From Paracentrotus lividus (lineage: Eukaryota; Echinodermata; Echinoidea; Camarodonta; Echinidae): a stretch of DNA of 64,000 bases. The notes under the pieces were generated by a model. That model was not told the DNA's origin and made no database searches. It worked only from the letters and a program-made list of their open reading frames with translations. The stretch spans positions 48,572,670 through 48,636,669 of the forward strand of contig CALNVZ010003433.1 of NCBI GenBank assembly GCA_940671915.1, read 5' to 3'. This document shows, piece after piece, positions 25,501-40,500 of this stretch. Within the stretch, counting starts at the first letter, position 1. Each line of letters starts with the position of its first letter. A program made the position numbers and the translations under genes.

Positions 25501-28500
25501 CCATTTAGCCCCCACCAATCGCAGTTTGAAACTAGACCTTATTTCAATTCAGTTCGGTTTTATTTGGTACAAATCCAACGCAAAGCGTTAGTCCAAGGAC
25601 TAATGATGCAATGCTTTACAAAAAGAATAATACAGTATACAATATAAAATCAACATATAACATGTATAAAACAATTTATAAAATATTACTAAGAATTTGA
25701 TGGAAACATTTCAAAAAGTGAATTAAGCACATTTTGAGCACACTATTAATTTGATAACATGGTGATTATAACGAAAATCCTAAAGATTTAATTATGTAAT
25801 TGGTTCTGGTTACAAATTTTCATAATGGGAATAATGTAGAGGGTTGAAATTATTTAACTATTTAACGTTGAAAAGTGAAACGTGAACTTTATAATATGTG
25901 AAACTCAGGATATAACATTTTGAATTGTATTGAAAGGATAAAATAATAGAGTAAACAAACTATGATTGCAAAACGACTTTGAATTAATAATGAGAACAAG
26001 AATCATGTTTAACATTAACATTAGTATCATCATTATTTTCAGTAGTAGTAGTAAAGAAAACAAAATCCAGTGTTGTAATATAAATGAAATAATTATGATT
26101 ACTAACGTATAATATCGCACAAATATAATAATATAATAAATTAATACTCTCTAAATTATCATAATGATATTATTCATAAGCAAGGAGTACATACACAAAT
26201 CAAATCAACATGTGATACCAACAAAATTTGGGAACTGAAAATGTTGAAAAAAACATTATAGTGGTATAAGTATATTGATATTGTAGATATCTGTGTTAGC
26301 GCCCGCCCGCCCAAGAGTAAAGTCATCAAATAGGTGTTATCATTAGAAAAAGTAAAAAAATAAAAAATAAAAATTATATAGATAAAAAGAAAATAAATTA
26401 ATATAATTTGTCAATTTACCTTGAATTCCCCTATCCAGACAATATCAGCACTACCTAGGACCCAGACATCACCCACGGCACCTGTTTGGCTCCAGAGTGG
26501 ACCCGTAAGGATGTCAGCAGAGCTCATGGTGAAAACCTCCAGACTGCCAATATCTACATGTATGGAGAGACATTATAGGGGAAAGATACGAAGAATTATA
26601 GGCATTTCTCAATCATTGCTGTTTAAGCAGTCAAGTAAAAAAAAAAAAAATTAATATTGATTAAAAGATATTAGTACTGGCTTTTTGAACAATGCCCATT
26701 TCCACCTAGGAAAGTTCTTAACTTTATAGGGCAATTGTGCATAATGCTACTTGATAGGCTGCAAAACAAAGTAAATCGCCAACTCGATCTCATACACTCC
26801 TACAAACGTAGGACCAGCTAACTGTGGAACTCCATCGTGCCATCAACTTTCCCCGATTATGGATACCTTCAAGAACTTGAAGGCAGTGTATAATTTCTTA
26901 TGGATAAGATCCCTTCATGTTGTCCTCTTTTGGTGTTTGATTGTATAACTATATCTAGGACTTGTGAATTAATGGGCCTAAAGGGTCCAGACAATAAAAC
27001 TGCAGCTAAATGGCATGGCAATGTATGAAAAGTTCAACAAAACTGAATTACTCACCATCGCCTAACATATGATACCAGAAGGTCATGCAGGATCCGTCTG
27101 TTCTTGGTAGATATTCACTCACTAGGTTTGCCCAACTCTTATCTAGATCCCCATCGGCCTCAAAATACATGTACATCCCTAAAAGAGAAAAATCATACTG
27201 TGCAATATACTTTTTACTGAAATCATTTGTCATCAGCAATGTTGTCAATGGAATTATTTCCAGCATGCATGGCACACAAGGCTTTTACACATCACTTTAC
27301 AAATCAAAAGAGAAAAATCTGCTCTAAGCACTACAAATTAATGCGGCACGCATATAATTTTGCAAATAATGTCCAATTTATCAGCACCTCTTTTTGTTTT
27401 TTACAATTTGCTCTATAATTCCTCCAAAGTTTGCTTCTATAATTGACAGATCATTTTCCCGCTAAGATCTTTTATTAAACTCATTTCTGCCAAAATAATT
27501 TATATAATTGTAGACATGTTTTGGTATCAATTATCAATTAGCTTGATTTGGGTTATAATGGATAAAATTGTTTATATATCTTTATGTTATATTGTTAAAT
27601 GTACAGGTATATTTGTCTATGGTACAAATTATGATTAACAATATTATTTATATTAAACATGTAGCATTCCCTGCAAATTTCTATGTGCTCCAAGCTGTCT
27701 TTCAAGAAACTATGATACGGCAAATAATCTTCACAGTGCAGTTGTAACCTTCTTGCATTTACCTTGTTGTGTTCCAGTTGTGTGATCAAATGAAGGGCCA
27801 GTATAAAGAGAAGGAGTTGCGCCATTATTACGCAACCAATCTCTTGTGTCTGTCTCTTTTTCATCGCTCCATCCACATCTACCTTTCTCAAAGTCACAAA
27901 AACCTGCAAAGTGGTTAAATTGTATCTTTTAAATACCTAACTTACACAAATGTGAATAAATATTTCTTAAGATAAAGGGAAAACCATTCCAGCTTTTCTT
28001 AACCCTAAAAAGACTGGGGTGGGGCTGACTCAGCCCCTCCTCGACATTTTTCATGATAACTTCACAACACAATAAAAATTTTGATACTTCATGACGTTTT
28101 TTTTTTCTCCAAGTCTCGCGCAACTTTTGAGACCAAATTTGCGATGCCCGGGTAAGCGGATCCAAAATTACGCAACATTTTGTAAGTGCATGTCAGACCC
28201 GAAGTGGCTCAGAAACGTGATTTCGTGTTTAAATCCTACGCAAATTGTGGTCCTAGCCAAAATTCATAAATGTATCATTATTTTTTCGCTTGATGATTAA
28301 AATCAATTAATTTGATGTTGTGTATGATTGAAAAAGTGTCGCCAATGATTTCCTTAAAAAAACAACAATACAAAACAAAAAGTTGAAAAACAATGATATA
28401 GATAAGAACAAATCTTTATACAGATTTTTTTTAAAATGCATTTCATCAGAATCATACAAGGAGTCTGTAAACAAAAAATTTGCAGATTTGGGGCTTCAAT

Positions 28501-31500
28501 TAATTATTTAGAGTAAATCTTTGATTTTATGCATAAATTAGCATAATCAATCAGTGATGATAATTTGACTTTATATTTTTGTAGAAGATACCCGTCGTAA
28601 CGCGCATGCCAATTTTTGGTGTGATTTCACAGCCAACGACCAAGACCTTAGGGGGCTGAATTAGCTTTCCATTAATGCATTCACTACAGATACGTAAATT
28701 AAAGAAAACTCCAGAAACTAGATAGAAAAATAAATATACAAGAAAATTATCAATACCTGCTCTCGTGCATGCTTCGTCTAGGATCTCTAGATCATCAATA
28801 GCAATATCCCCAGTGAGGCCATCCCAGAGAGTTGCCTGGATCACAATCTGATATGGATGAGATGCAGTCAGGGAAGCACGCCCAAAATGCCATTCCATCT
28901 CATTATGTTCTTTAAAAAATGTAAACAATGGAATAAGTAAAAGCACAGTATAATACTATGGTATTAATAGTAAATATCTTAATAAATTTAATATCTGAAT
29001 ACACGAATTTTCGCATAAGAGTCATTTATGTTAAAACCTAGAACAATACTATTTGGTAATTCTGAGCTATAAGTCTAGATCTTTAGCAGACTTACAATGT
29101 ACATGTAAGTGTAAATATGTGTTCTAATGCTGTGATTAATCAAATGATACAATATACATTACTACCCCTCAACTCGCAAGTGCCGGCACAACATCAAAAC
29201 TTTCAAAATTCAATCCAGTACTGTTTTGTCATTTGTCAGATTAATGTCAGTAATGCTTCTCTCATTTTTCTGCTTTTATTAAAAAACAAAATAGGGTAGA
29301 GTTCCCCTTTGATGATAGGAATGTCCAACCTGTATCTTGCCATATTGATGTAGACTGTTGAGACACCAGGTCATAGATGAGAACCTCCAGCTTTCCGATA
29401 GCACCTCCATAAATATGGAACCAGAAAGTCAAACATTCACTGACTGCTGCAGCGTAGACAGGACTGTAGAGACGGGTTACTTCACCATTCGCTCTTGGAG
29501 GTTTAGCCGTGTTTGCATAAGCAAACATACCTGGAAAAGATAAGTGGAATTAACATTCAATTTCGGTGATATCCGCAAAATTAAGTCCGTCTTTGGTTTT
29601 GATTTATGAAACCATCCCAAATGTACAATTAATAGTCTATGATGAATTTTATACTGCCTTCAAATATATGGCTTTTTATTCTGAATGTTGATAGAACTTC
29701 TACATTTTAAGGCAACAGGGAGTGCTTGTCAGGAAAGAAATTATACAGAGCGAAATGTACACATTGTAGATTACTAGGTAGGCATTTCGGATTGACGGGT
29801 TTACGAAAATAGACAAGAGGGAATTGTATTGTTAAGTCACAGGAGTTTCAGCCATGCGAGAAAAAGGAGGCGAAGCATGATTTGACTTCGGTTATTTATT
29901 TAATTCATACTCCTGTTTCAAAGACTTATTTTGGTGATGACTTGCAATTATTTCATCTTTTAACTGTAACCGATGTTCTGCGAGATCTAGTCTAATTCAA
30001 ATATCTCTACAATGCCACGTTAGTGCCGAGTCGTAATTTCTACAGCGGGGAATTCAACTATGGATCAAGAGAGATCAACTTAAGACGGCGGAGGCTCAAC
30101 GAGACACGGAAGAACGAACTGGAGGGATCAACGCAGCAGCTTTCAACCCCGGAGCCGTGGCGGTCGACATCACAGCGGACTAGACAGAGGACATCAGATG
30201 CAAGAAGACTTATATTATTAAGATGAGTCAATATTGTATATTTTGTTCAATTGTTCATTGAATTTTATGTTGAGATGAGACAAGCTTTAATAAAAATCTC
30301 AATCATAATTTCATTCAGATCAAGTTTCAATGTTTTCATTGAAGTGAAACAAGTTTTAATAACAGTAAGCAGCGGTCAAGAAAAAATAATATCACACCCG
30401 TGACAGTGTTGGTCTGTTCTTATTTGGAAGCAATGTCTTGTGCTTGGTGTAAAATATTTACATGATCTAAGGTCAAATTGATAAACACTTTTATTCAAAT
30501 ATCCTTGGTAGCTTGTTGACAGAATCAACTGCAGGATTTGTACTATGTCTCGGCAGATAAGTTGAGCTGGTAGGTAGGTACATGTAGGTTGGTAGCTATA
30601 AATGGATATTCAACTACTATGTTCTGCATGGAAATTTAAAACCCTACAGTCTTCTGGAATCAGACAAATGATAAGGCTTACCAAGATCTGTTCCCATAGT
30701 GTGGTCTATCGGAGGACCTGTTCCTTCCAACATGGATCCATTGTTACCGATCTTCCAATCAAAGTTATCTGCAGAGTCCTGAGTCCAGGAACAGAAGCCC
30801 ACCTCAAAATCACATACTCCTACAAAAGGTTAAAGGTTGAAAAAATTAATCATAATGTATATAGAAATATATACAATTAAAGATATCAATGTCACTGGTG
30901 AAGATAATGCTATGACTGGCACAAATTATTAATTAGGGCAGTCGCAGTGACTCAAGAGATTAAAAAAAAAAAGAAGAAGCTAGCACTCTTAATATCTGTG
31001 CGACTTCTCAAGACAATCTCTGCAAGACCTCGTTCAACAGAACCTCTCCTGAACTCTCTAAAGTTTACCCAGTGGTAGAACAAGGTGGTTTTGGGAACGA
31101 GTCTCGCCTGATTTCACTATCAATAAAACACGCAATATGACCTTTTGACCCCAAGATGGCCTTTGATGTAACCTTTGTGGGTATCATATATGTGACAATA
31201 TCTAATTAACATTTATTCGAAGTTTAAACAAAATTTATGCAAAAATAGAGAAATCAGGACATGTTTAAGAAAAGTCGACCTTTAAGTTGACCTTTTGACC
31301 CCTATATGAACTTTGATCTCATCAACCTCATCAACAGACATGTGGTATTACCCAAGAATCATTTGTAACAAGTGTGAACACAATTGATAGAGAAATAAAG
31401 AAAACAAAAAGTTTAAGAAAAGTTGACCTTTAAGTTTACTTTTTTTTGTAGTTACATTTTTGTAACAGATGGCCTCATATCATTTGACCTTTTGACCCCC

Positions 31501-34500
31501 TAGATGACCTTTGACCCCATCAACCTTATCAACACATATTTGGTATTACCCAAGTATCATTTGTACTGAGTGTGAACACAAATGATGCAGAAATAAAGAA
31601 ATAAGAGCAAGTTACACAAAAAACTAAAAATGTAACAGACCAACAGACCAACAGAAAAAGTGATCACTAGGTCTCTGCCGAACTTCGTTCAGGCGAGACA
31701 AAAAAAAAAATAGTCACGGTGATGTCACAGAGAATCCTTATTTGTTTCCATTCCTTAGTTATCCAATATGTATTTTACAGGACAAATTGCCTTTTCACAT
31801 GCAACAAAGTGCCAATACATATATTCTGTAATATACATGTACATGCCGACAAAAGTAAAGATGTTAACATAAGTAAATGACAAAAATCCATAAAAGTTTG
31901 GTAAGAATAATTGACAGTTTTGATAACTTATCACAAAACATTTCCATATTTGTATCTCCACTTACTCTGCGGTGAACATGCCCCATCCATTACAAAGACA
32001 TCATCAATTGCAATGTCACCGGCAGATCCTTGTCCCTTGAACGCTTCAAAGATGACCTAAATACATAGAGCAATGCAGAGTACAAAGTCAACAGGACAGC
32101 ATTGAGAGAGCTATTCTTACAAAGGTATGCAGCATGTAGTAACTACTACATAATGTGACCCGCTGTCTAATAAGCACTACCAATAAGTCGCAAAATAAAA
32201 CAGAGAATATGTGACTCATCATATCAAAATCAGACACAATGCGCCAGAAAAGAGTCGAAGATTCCAACAAAACAATCCATTTTTAAAGGCTTTCCCCTAC
32301 TCATTTCTACTCATTTTTTTTTTTACAAGGCATACAAGAAACATTGAAAATTCAGAAAAAAAATTTCCCCCTGATAAGACAATTTTTATCGACACTGCTG
32401 AATTTGCTTGGCGACTTGTGTCTGATTTCGAAGTGATGCATCACATATGGTAGGAAAAGTAGGTTTTCTGTAGAGGAAAGAATTGATAGCTCTTCTTCTG
32501 ACTTGTTATTTAACTTACATGTAGTTATACTTTAGTAAATTAAACTGTTCGGTACCGTTGGAAAGCTTGAAATCTCTAGTTTCAGAAATAACATTAAACC
32601 AAAATATAAATTCTGTTGACTTCTTGGTGGTTTAGAGCCTGACGGCCACCCTTTTTGTGGTTTTGCACAATAATTTCTTGGTTCAACATAGAAAATTTAA
32701 AAAAATCTAAGATATAATGTATGAACAGAAAAAGAAAATGCACCAACATGTCCCTACCAGTTGATAATCAATTTAATTCAGAACCAGAAATTTCTAAATG
32801 AAAAATTAGCAATGAACTCACTAAAGATTGAAAACGTTAACCATATTCTTTGCAGATTACATAAAAATGACATCAAATCATTCCATCTCATTAAACTTGA
32901 AAGATGTTACATGTGATAAAAACTTCTTGCATAAAAGTCAGCATCAAAATCTCTACATTTTCAGCACATCAAATAATTTAAAATCATACTTACCGCCCAA
33001 GAGGTTGTTGAGCTGACTGTCCATTGTTCATACATCCACTGGTTGCCCTGTGTGCCTTGACGTATGAAGATAGGCATGACATCGCTGCCCTGTTGGATGT
33101 ACACATTGAACTTGTCCACGTCTGGGCCGTACATGTGATAATACCATGTCAAACAGACCCCGTCTCCACTGGTAGCTCTCTGGAGATGAGATCTAAGAAT
33201 GGCTTTCTGCCCGTCTTCTGGTCCATCTGCATCAATGTACATGTAGTATCCTAATCATAAAGAGAGAGAGAGAGAGAGAGAGAGAAGAAAAATTAATAGT
33301 TGATATATTTTTTAGGTTCAGGAAAACATTTCATATTTATTTATGTAAGTAATTATTGGTGTAATATATTGTTTTAAATAATATTGAGCATTCAACCATG
33401 CCAAGTCTGCCAGGAATCGACAATCCTTCATTACTAAAAATGCATTAGATGATGGTGCAATTTAGGATTAGCCACAAGCAGGTGTGTGTAATAATTGGTA
33501 TAACTCCCATTTGGTCTATTGCCGATTTTATCTTAATTAGTATCATAATACAGCATGGGAAAAAATTATTAGACCAAGCTCTTTTTCTCTTTTTGAACAA
33601 GAGAACCATTTACAATTGTAACAAAAGTCCTATACTCACATGTCAATGATATAATTACTGACGACTGTATAGAAGTAGAGTTAGTTTGCATTTATTATGT
33701 TTTCTTAACATACAACGAGGAAAAACGCACATACTAAAACCCTTAGGTAAAAGAGCTTGGTCTAATAATTTTTTTCCAGAGCTGTATGTAGACCACATGT
33801 GAATTAAATGAAATGAATACTTGACCATATGGACAATATACTTAATTGGTGTCAATTACATAGTGATAAGACACTAACTGGGTATTGTATATATCCATAG
33901 TAGATCAAAAACCTTTCCAAAAAAATTATTACCTGAGCCTGTCGTATGATCAAACCTGGGCCCTGTTGAGTCCGAAGACGATTCTCCCTTTGTTCTTATC
34001 CAGTCAAAATCATCCTCGTCTGGAGTGGTGCCTTGCATGTATCCACACAGTCCATTTTCAAAGGTGCAGCTTATATCTAAACAAATAAACATTTGGTAAA
34101 TTATACTGGATAAACTAAGCAAACATTACTCTAAATGCATTAATTCAGATCTTAAAATATATAACTTTCATGCATATCTACAAAGAAGATGAATTGTGAA
34201 AAAAAGACCCAGTAATAAGATTTCATGTACAGGAGTTTGTATTCTGATTCATATTCTTTGAAAAGCTATGTTTTGTCAGTATCGCTTAAAATGCACAGAC
34301 TGGCACTTGTTTAATGATAATAATGAACGATTCACAGGTAAACTGATTCACAGATTGGCCCTCTTTCTTCATCCAATTTGAAATCCACGCTCTCTTTACA
34401 CCAAAATGTTCCTAATTAAAACATTAAATAAATTACAGATATGAGAAGCAGTACAGTATACTACCTGGTGATACAGAGGAGTCAGCAAGACACTGGAGAT

Positions 34501-37500
34501 AACTGATGCCATCTAGAGCTATATGGAGAGCATTTGGATCCAAAGCTTGAAGGTTTATGTAGTCAAATGTCAGCTGAAAAGAACCAGACAAATAGAAAGG
34601 ATTTAGTAAGGTATGTAATACGTTTATTATTGTTTGACAATAACAAAAATAAAGACAATAATGAGAGAATACAATTAACTAGGTCAGTTGAGTTGTTTAC
34701 AAATTTGCTGGCTAATCAAAGTGCCACGTAATCTACATAAAAATGTCAAAAGCGCTATGTCGGCAGTTATCACAGAAACGCGGTGTCTTTTGTACATTCT
34801 TCCAGAGAGAGCATGAAATACTTTCCCACACATAAACATGAAATTTGCATTTGTGGAAGCTATTATTTGAAATAAAAATCATTCTTATCACGGACTCCGT
34901 TCGAGAAGCAATGTTTTTTCCCTCCACCAACCCCTCCATTCCTTGACGATTATTGGTGCTCTGTTGGTCCCCTTCTAAAACATGAAAGACTTGGCATATG
35001 ATTGGAGGGGAGGGGACAGTTGTAAAAAATCTTGGTATTGACATTAGTGGTTGGAGGGGCTTGATAATGACATTGATGGTTGGTTGGGCGTGTTATTGGC
35101 TGGATGGTTGGTTGGGCTTGCTATTAACTGGGAAGGTTTGTTGGGCTTGTTAATGATATGGGTGGCTGGTTGGGCTTGTTTACATGGCTGGTTGGTTGGG
35201 CTTGTTAATGACATGGATGGTTGGTTGGGCCTGTTATAGACATGGTTGGTTGTCTTGATAATTGACTTGGATGGTTGGTTGGGCTTGATTATTGACATGG
35301 ATAATTGGTTGGGCTTGATATTCCCATGGATTGTTTGCTAGGCTTCCTATAGTCATGGATGGTTGGTTGGACTTGGTAATAGACAAGATTATTGGACTTG
35401 TTCAAACATATGTGTGGGCTTGATTATTGACATGGATAATTGGTTGGGCTTGATATTCCCATGGATTGTTTGCTAGGCTTCCTATAGTCATGGATGGTTG
35501 GTTGGACTTGGTAATGGACAAGATTATTGGACTTGTTCAAACATATTTTATACTTATTCACGTTTGTTAACTTGGTTTCACATTGTCGTTTATTCTCGTT
35601 ACTAACAATTGATTGATTTTAACATTGATTATTGACATGGATAGTTGGTTGGGCTTGATATTGTTAAGGATGGTTTTCTAGACTTGCTATTGTCATGGTT
35701 GGCTGGTTGGGCTTGGTAATGGACAAGATAATTGGACTTGTTCAAACATATTTTATACTTATTTAAGTTTGTTAACTTGGTTTCACATTGTCGTTTATTC
35801 TTGTTAATAACAATTGATTGATTTTAACATTGACATGGATAGTTGGTTGGGCTTGATATTGTAATGGATGGTTTCCTAGGCTTGCTATTGATTTGGATGG
35901 CTGGTTGGGCTTGGTAACTGACAAAATTATTTGACTTGTTCTATCCCATTTATACTCTTTTAAGTTTGGTAACTTAATTTCAGATTGTCATTTATTCTTC
36001 TTAATAACAATTGACTGAGTTTAACACTGATTATTGACACATGGACGGTTGGTTTGGCTTGATATTGTCAAGGATGGTTGGCTAGGCTTGCTATTGTCAT
36101 GGATGGTTGGTTGGACTTGGTAATGGATAATATTATTGGGCTTGTTCGATCATTTCTAAACTTATTTAAGTTTGTTAACTGGATTTCAGATCGTTTATGC
36201 TTATAAATAACAATTGATTGAGTTTAACACTGATTATTGACATGGATACTTGGGCTTGAGAATATCATGGATGGTTTTTCTAGGCTTGCTATTGACTGGG
36301 ATGGTTGGTTGGTAATGGACAAGACTATTGAGCTTGTTCGGTCACATTTATTCTATTTAAGTTTGTTAACTTAATTTCAGATTGTCGTTTATTCTTGTTA
36401 ATAACAACTGATTGAGTTTAACACTGATTATTGACACATGAATAGTTGGTTGGGCTTGCCATTGACATGGATGGTTGGTTGGGCTTGGTAATGGACAAGA
36501 TTATTGGGCTTGTCCGTTCACATTTTATACTTATTTAAGTTTGTTAACTTGATTTCAGATTCTTGCTTGATCTTGTGAATAACACTGATTCAGTTTATTA
36601 TTGTTCTTGTAATGAATTCTTTACAATTTGGAGGTTGTATGGGATTGTTCTTTTTCTTCTGCTCAGGTATTATACTCATTTCCCAAATGCCTCCAGGGGA
36701 AAAATGGCCAAGAGCACCATGAATTGATGGTGGGGACAGGCTGTGATTACCAGATCTTGTGTATATGGAACCAATAGCCCAGGAAACTGGGCATACTGGG
36801 TGGAGCACTGTCCCCCAGCTTGGCCCTCGTCCATACCTCTAATGCTAGAGGCCCCTGGTCACGTGACCTGTGTCCCTTGGGTTTTTGTATTTGGTTTGTA
36901 ACCACTGAAACACAGCCTGTCGCCCTCCAACGATTATAATCACGTAACTTTGGAAATGTTTTATATATATTTGTATTGAGTTGAAATTAGTTCGGTTTGA
37001 AATGGTAAAAATAATTACATCTATGATACAATTATTGTCCATATATATATTATAAATCACCGAACTTGTATTACGTCTTTGTTGGCAATGATATTAAATA
37101 TTGATTAATTGTTGTCATGTTGGAAATCATGAAATATCTCGAACGGAGAATAAAAAGATGAGAAATGGCAACCCTTGTATCAAATTGTATTTCTTCTCAT
37201 AATACACCAATGAAGCAATAATAAATAGGTGTATCTGTCTAGTAAAAAAGTCTCAAGATGGTGAATCAACACATCCTTTGGCAGAGAATGTATTCATAGA
37301 TACCAAATTTGACCAGGATAGGGTTATTTGGAAACAGTACCGGTATGTAGAAAGTTAGTAAATTTACTATTTTTCCATAAAACTTTTCACACAAGAAGTC
37401 ATTTCATAGCTTACAATAGGCAATTTCCTAAAAATTGTTTCAGTATCACTATCATTTAAAGGAGCATAGTGGGAGAGCAATACTGTAGGAGTAGCATATA

Positions 37501-40500
37501 AGGCATCCTTAAATATACAATATGATATTTAGATGATACAATGAGCATACTATATTCTATTTAAATCAGAATAACATGTGGTGGCAGCGGTGGGATGCAT
37601 AACGTTTTAACTTGTCAAAGATCGGGGCTTGTAGGCGCAATTGAAGAATAGGGGGGGGGGAATAAAAAGGGGTGCCAAATGTTCAAATGAAGCACAAGAA
37701 AAGCATTGAAATCTTTAATCAACCAGCCCCTAATTGTCAAATCTTGCATATCTCACTAGCAGCAGTGGACTTACTCTTATCCTGTTTTTGAACATCCCAA
37801 CAAATGCAGTTCCATACTGCCATGTGCCTGGGCTGTCAGTTCCTTGAATCAAGGTGAGCTGCGGGCCATCTTCTACCCAGACACGTAGTTCTGAATCAAC
37901 GGATGATTGGTTCATGTAGTAATAAAACTCAACAGTACAGGTAGACCCAGTTGGTCCGATGAGAGGTGTGGTCAGAGTGTTGTACCCAAAGATAGTTTCA
38001 AGGTAATACCCAGGTACTGTAATGAGAAAACATACAGAGCAACAAGAATATTTTTATGAAATCTTCATCATTAACTACCACCTACCCGATCAGCTAATCT
38101 GCTGAGACCTAGTATGAATCGTCCAGATATTCTTGTTAATACGCTTCTTCAGTTCATCAGTTTTCTCCACTCTAGCATCATTTCCAAAAAATGCAAAAGT
38201 TGGATTATCATGTTCTCCCACACCCACATCTATCATAACTAATTCCAACAAAATGAAAATGCTCCCAGCCAGTTCAGGATGTCAAATACCATTTGGTAAA
38301 TTGATAAAATAAGATTACTGCTGATTTCAGGAGTCCTTTGTTGTACAACTACGGCAGTTACTGGTTTTTATTTTAAAAAAAATTATAAAAAAACATAGCA
38401 CTGTAGGATAGTCTGAATTCAGTCCATAAAAGTAAGAAAAATTAGGCCATCATAGTACAACATTTGGGAAATAGGTTTAGTTTTTAGGAAGCACCTTCTT
38501 AAGGTAATAATCTGAACTATGTGGAAGTGCATCGGCATTCAAAGTTGTGAATGTCATCTGAATCAAATATCATTATTATAAGCTATTATCTAGCTTGGGT
38601 GGTTTGGGGCTGTTTTGTTCATATTACCTGTTATATTGTTGTAGTGATCTGTAGGAAGCTGCAGCAGAGCATCGTCAGATCCAGCCTCTCTTGGTATCCA
38701 ACCTAAACTCTGAGAACCACATAATCCACTGTTGTTAAACTCACATGCACCTGTAAAAGAGATTTTCAGAAATCCAAAATTATAAAGCTAATGAATTTAG
38801 TAATACTGAAAATAAATTAGCCTTCTTCTCAAGTTATTTCACTCATGGTTTTTTATGTGACTTGTCAATAGTCTTTAGCTTTCTGGTCATATGGAATAAA
38901 ATATTAACTCTTTGCAAGGTGAATTCTGAGGTGATAACAATGTAATTTGTATTAATGATAATTTCTTCAAATTCAAATTAATTTATTGCACTATTAATAC
39001 TGGACAATTTTCTCTAGACTTTACTAAAGCACTTCATTCATTTGTTAGCTTCTCTAATACAAAATTTACAGAGAAAACTAACTATAACATTCATTGGATT
39101 CAAATGTACCAATGTGCAAAGTTGCTACATTAGCATGCAAAGGGTTAAGAACTTAAATGCCTTACCGCAGTTCCGTTCATCCCTTCCATTAGTACACTGA
39201 GTAATGAAATCACAGACTTGATCCTGCGGTATGCATTGTCCTTCACCACACTGGTAATCGGATGGAATAGGACACGGTGGTAGAGTAGTGGGTGGAACAG
39301 CAGTAGTACCGGCTGGTAAAGGATCACTGGAGACAACACAGTTTGCAAAACTGATGTCATCAATTGCAATAGCACCATTAGGTCCACTGCCTGTCACTGC
39401 TTCAATAATGACCTGGATGGTAAATAATCATATGAAGCAGTTTCATTATGCCATCTATCTAGTCAGACTATGACAAGGCATAGTATTATTATCAACCTCA
39501 TTTGATACGATAAAAAGAGTAATCAAGGACCTTCTTCCTTCTTTTAAATTAAATCAATAAATATGAAATCTTTGCCAATTGTTTTATCGAAGGTATCTTT
39601 ATTGAAAGCAACTTTTGAATAGCTTTCATTAAGCACTCTTGCTCTCTTACTTCTCCTTTAACAACATACCTGGAAATTGTCCTGAACAGTTAGTATTTGG
39701 TTGTAGACCGCAAAGCTATCCACATCAAAATTGGCTAGTTTTATGACGAGAGTGAGTGGACCACCTACAGCTGTCCTGGTGTAGACATTGAGCACACCTG
39801 CATCAGGCCCATGTGCAAAGACGAACATACGAATCTGCAAACAGGAAAATTAGGGGGAAAAAAGATACTTTGTATTACCACAAAACACATGGAATACTAA
39901 AAATACATGTACCTTAAAAATTCTTTTCCTAAGTTCCTAAGTGGGTGGATTGTGTACCTTTTGTTAAGAATACAATAGAAACTGTCCAATTATCAGATTT
40001 ATTAGATGAATTGCTACGGACGAAAAGAACATATCTTAGGTTCTTTATCAAAAGGTATTGGGAGTGTTCCACATACAATTGAACGATGTGCGCCCTTGTG
40101 TTGTTGAAGAACATGATTACAAGATCTTTTACAACCCCTTGAACCCAAAAGGGAGGTTTTCTGGTCTACCAGAGACAGTAAAACATTTTGAAAGGCTTCT
40201 CATTATTGTGCCCTTAAAACATGCAAGAAAATGAAAGAAAAGTTCGGCCTCATGGTCTGAAAATTTTGCATGTTTTCCACCAAAGGATAGCGCTACTTTC
40301 ATGTGAATACAATTTGGATAATGTACATATAATGTGTAAATTTCAAGTTAAAAGGGTTAAAATAGATTTGAATGAAGAATGTAATGAAACATTAATTAGT
40401 TCTTTGTACTGACCATGCAAGTAGATGAAAGACCGGTAGGACGGAATGCTGGGGATGCGATCCTTGCAACATCACCTGGCCTTGTTCCCATGGCATCAGC

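Larger units (their letters stand above)
14407..26419. other. 12-kb intron of MAM9 with nested retro- and DNA elements
   Basis: Contains a SINE fragment, a Penelope-like element broken by a TIR element, two duplicated blocks and a 25-base N gap. From about 25150 to 26400 only AT-rich sequence remains, including a LINE 3'-UTR-like tract at 25544-25720. Confidence 0.85.

Noticed and set aside
14407-26419. An exciting reverse-transcriptase-based system such as a host-adopted polymerase
   Set aside because: The reverse transcriptase and GIY-YIG nuclease are those of an ordinary Penelope-like element, interrupted by another transposon.
29829-30410. A host gene exon in the CpG-richer patch
   Set aside because: No MAM or LDLa motif, no fitting phase, and the phases of the flanking exons close without it.
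35044-35298. Minus-strand frame with NQPS repeats that could be a protein repeat
   Set aside because: It translates the minisatellite, lies inside an intron with good splice sites on both sides, and breaks down where the repeat changes.
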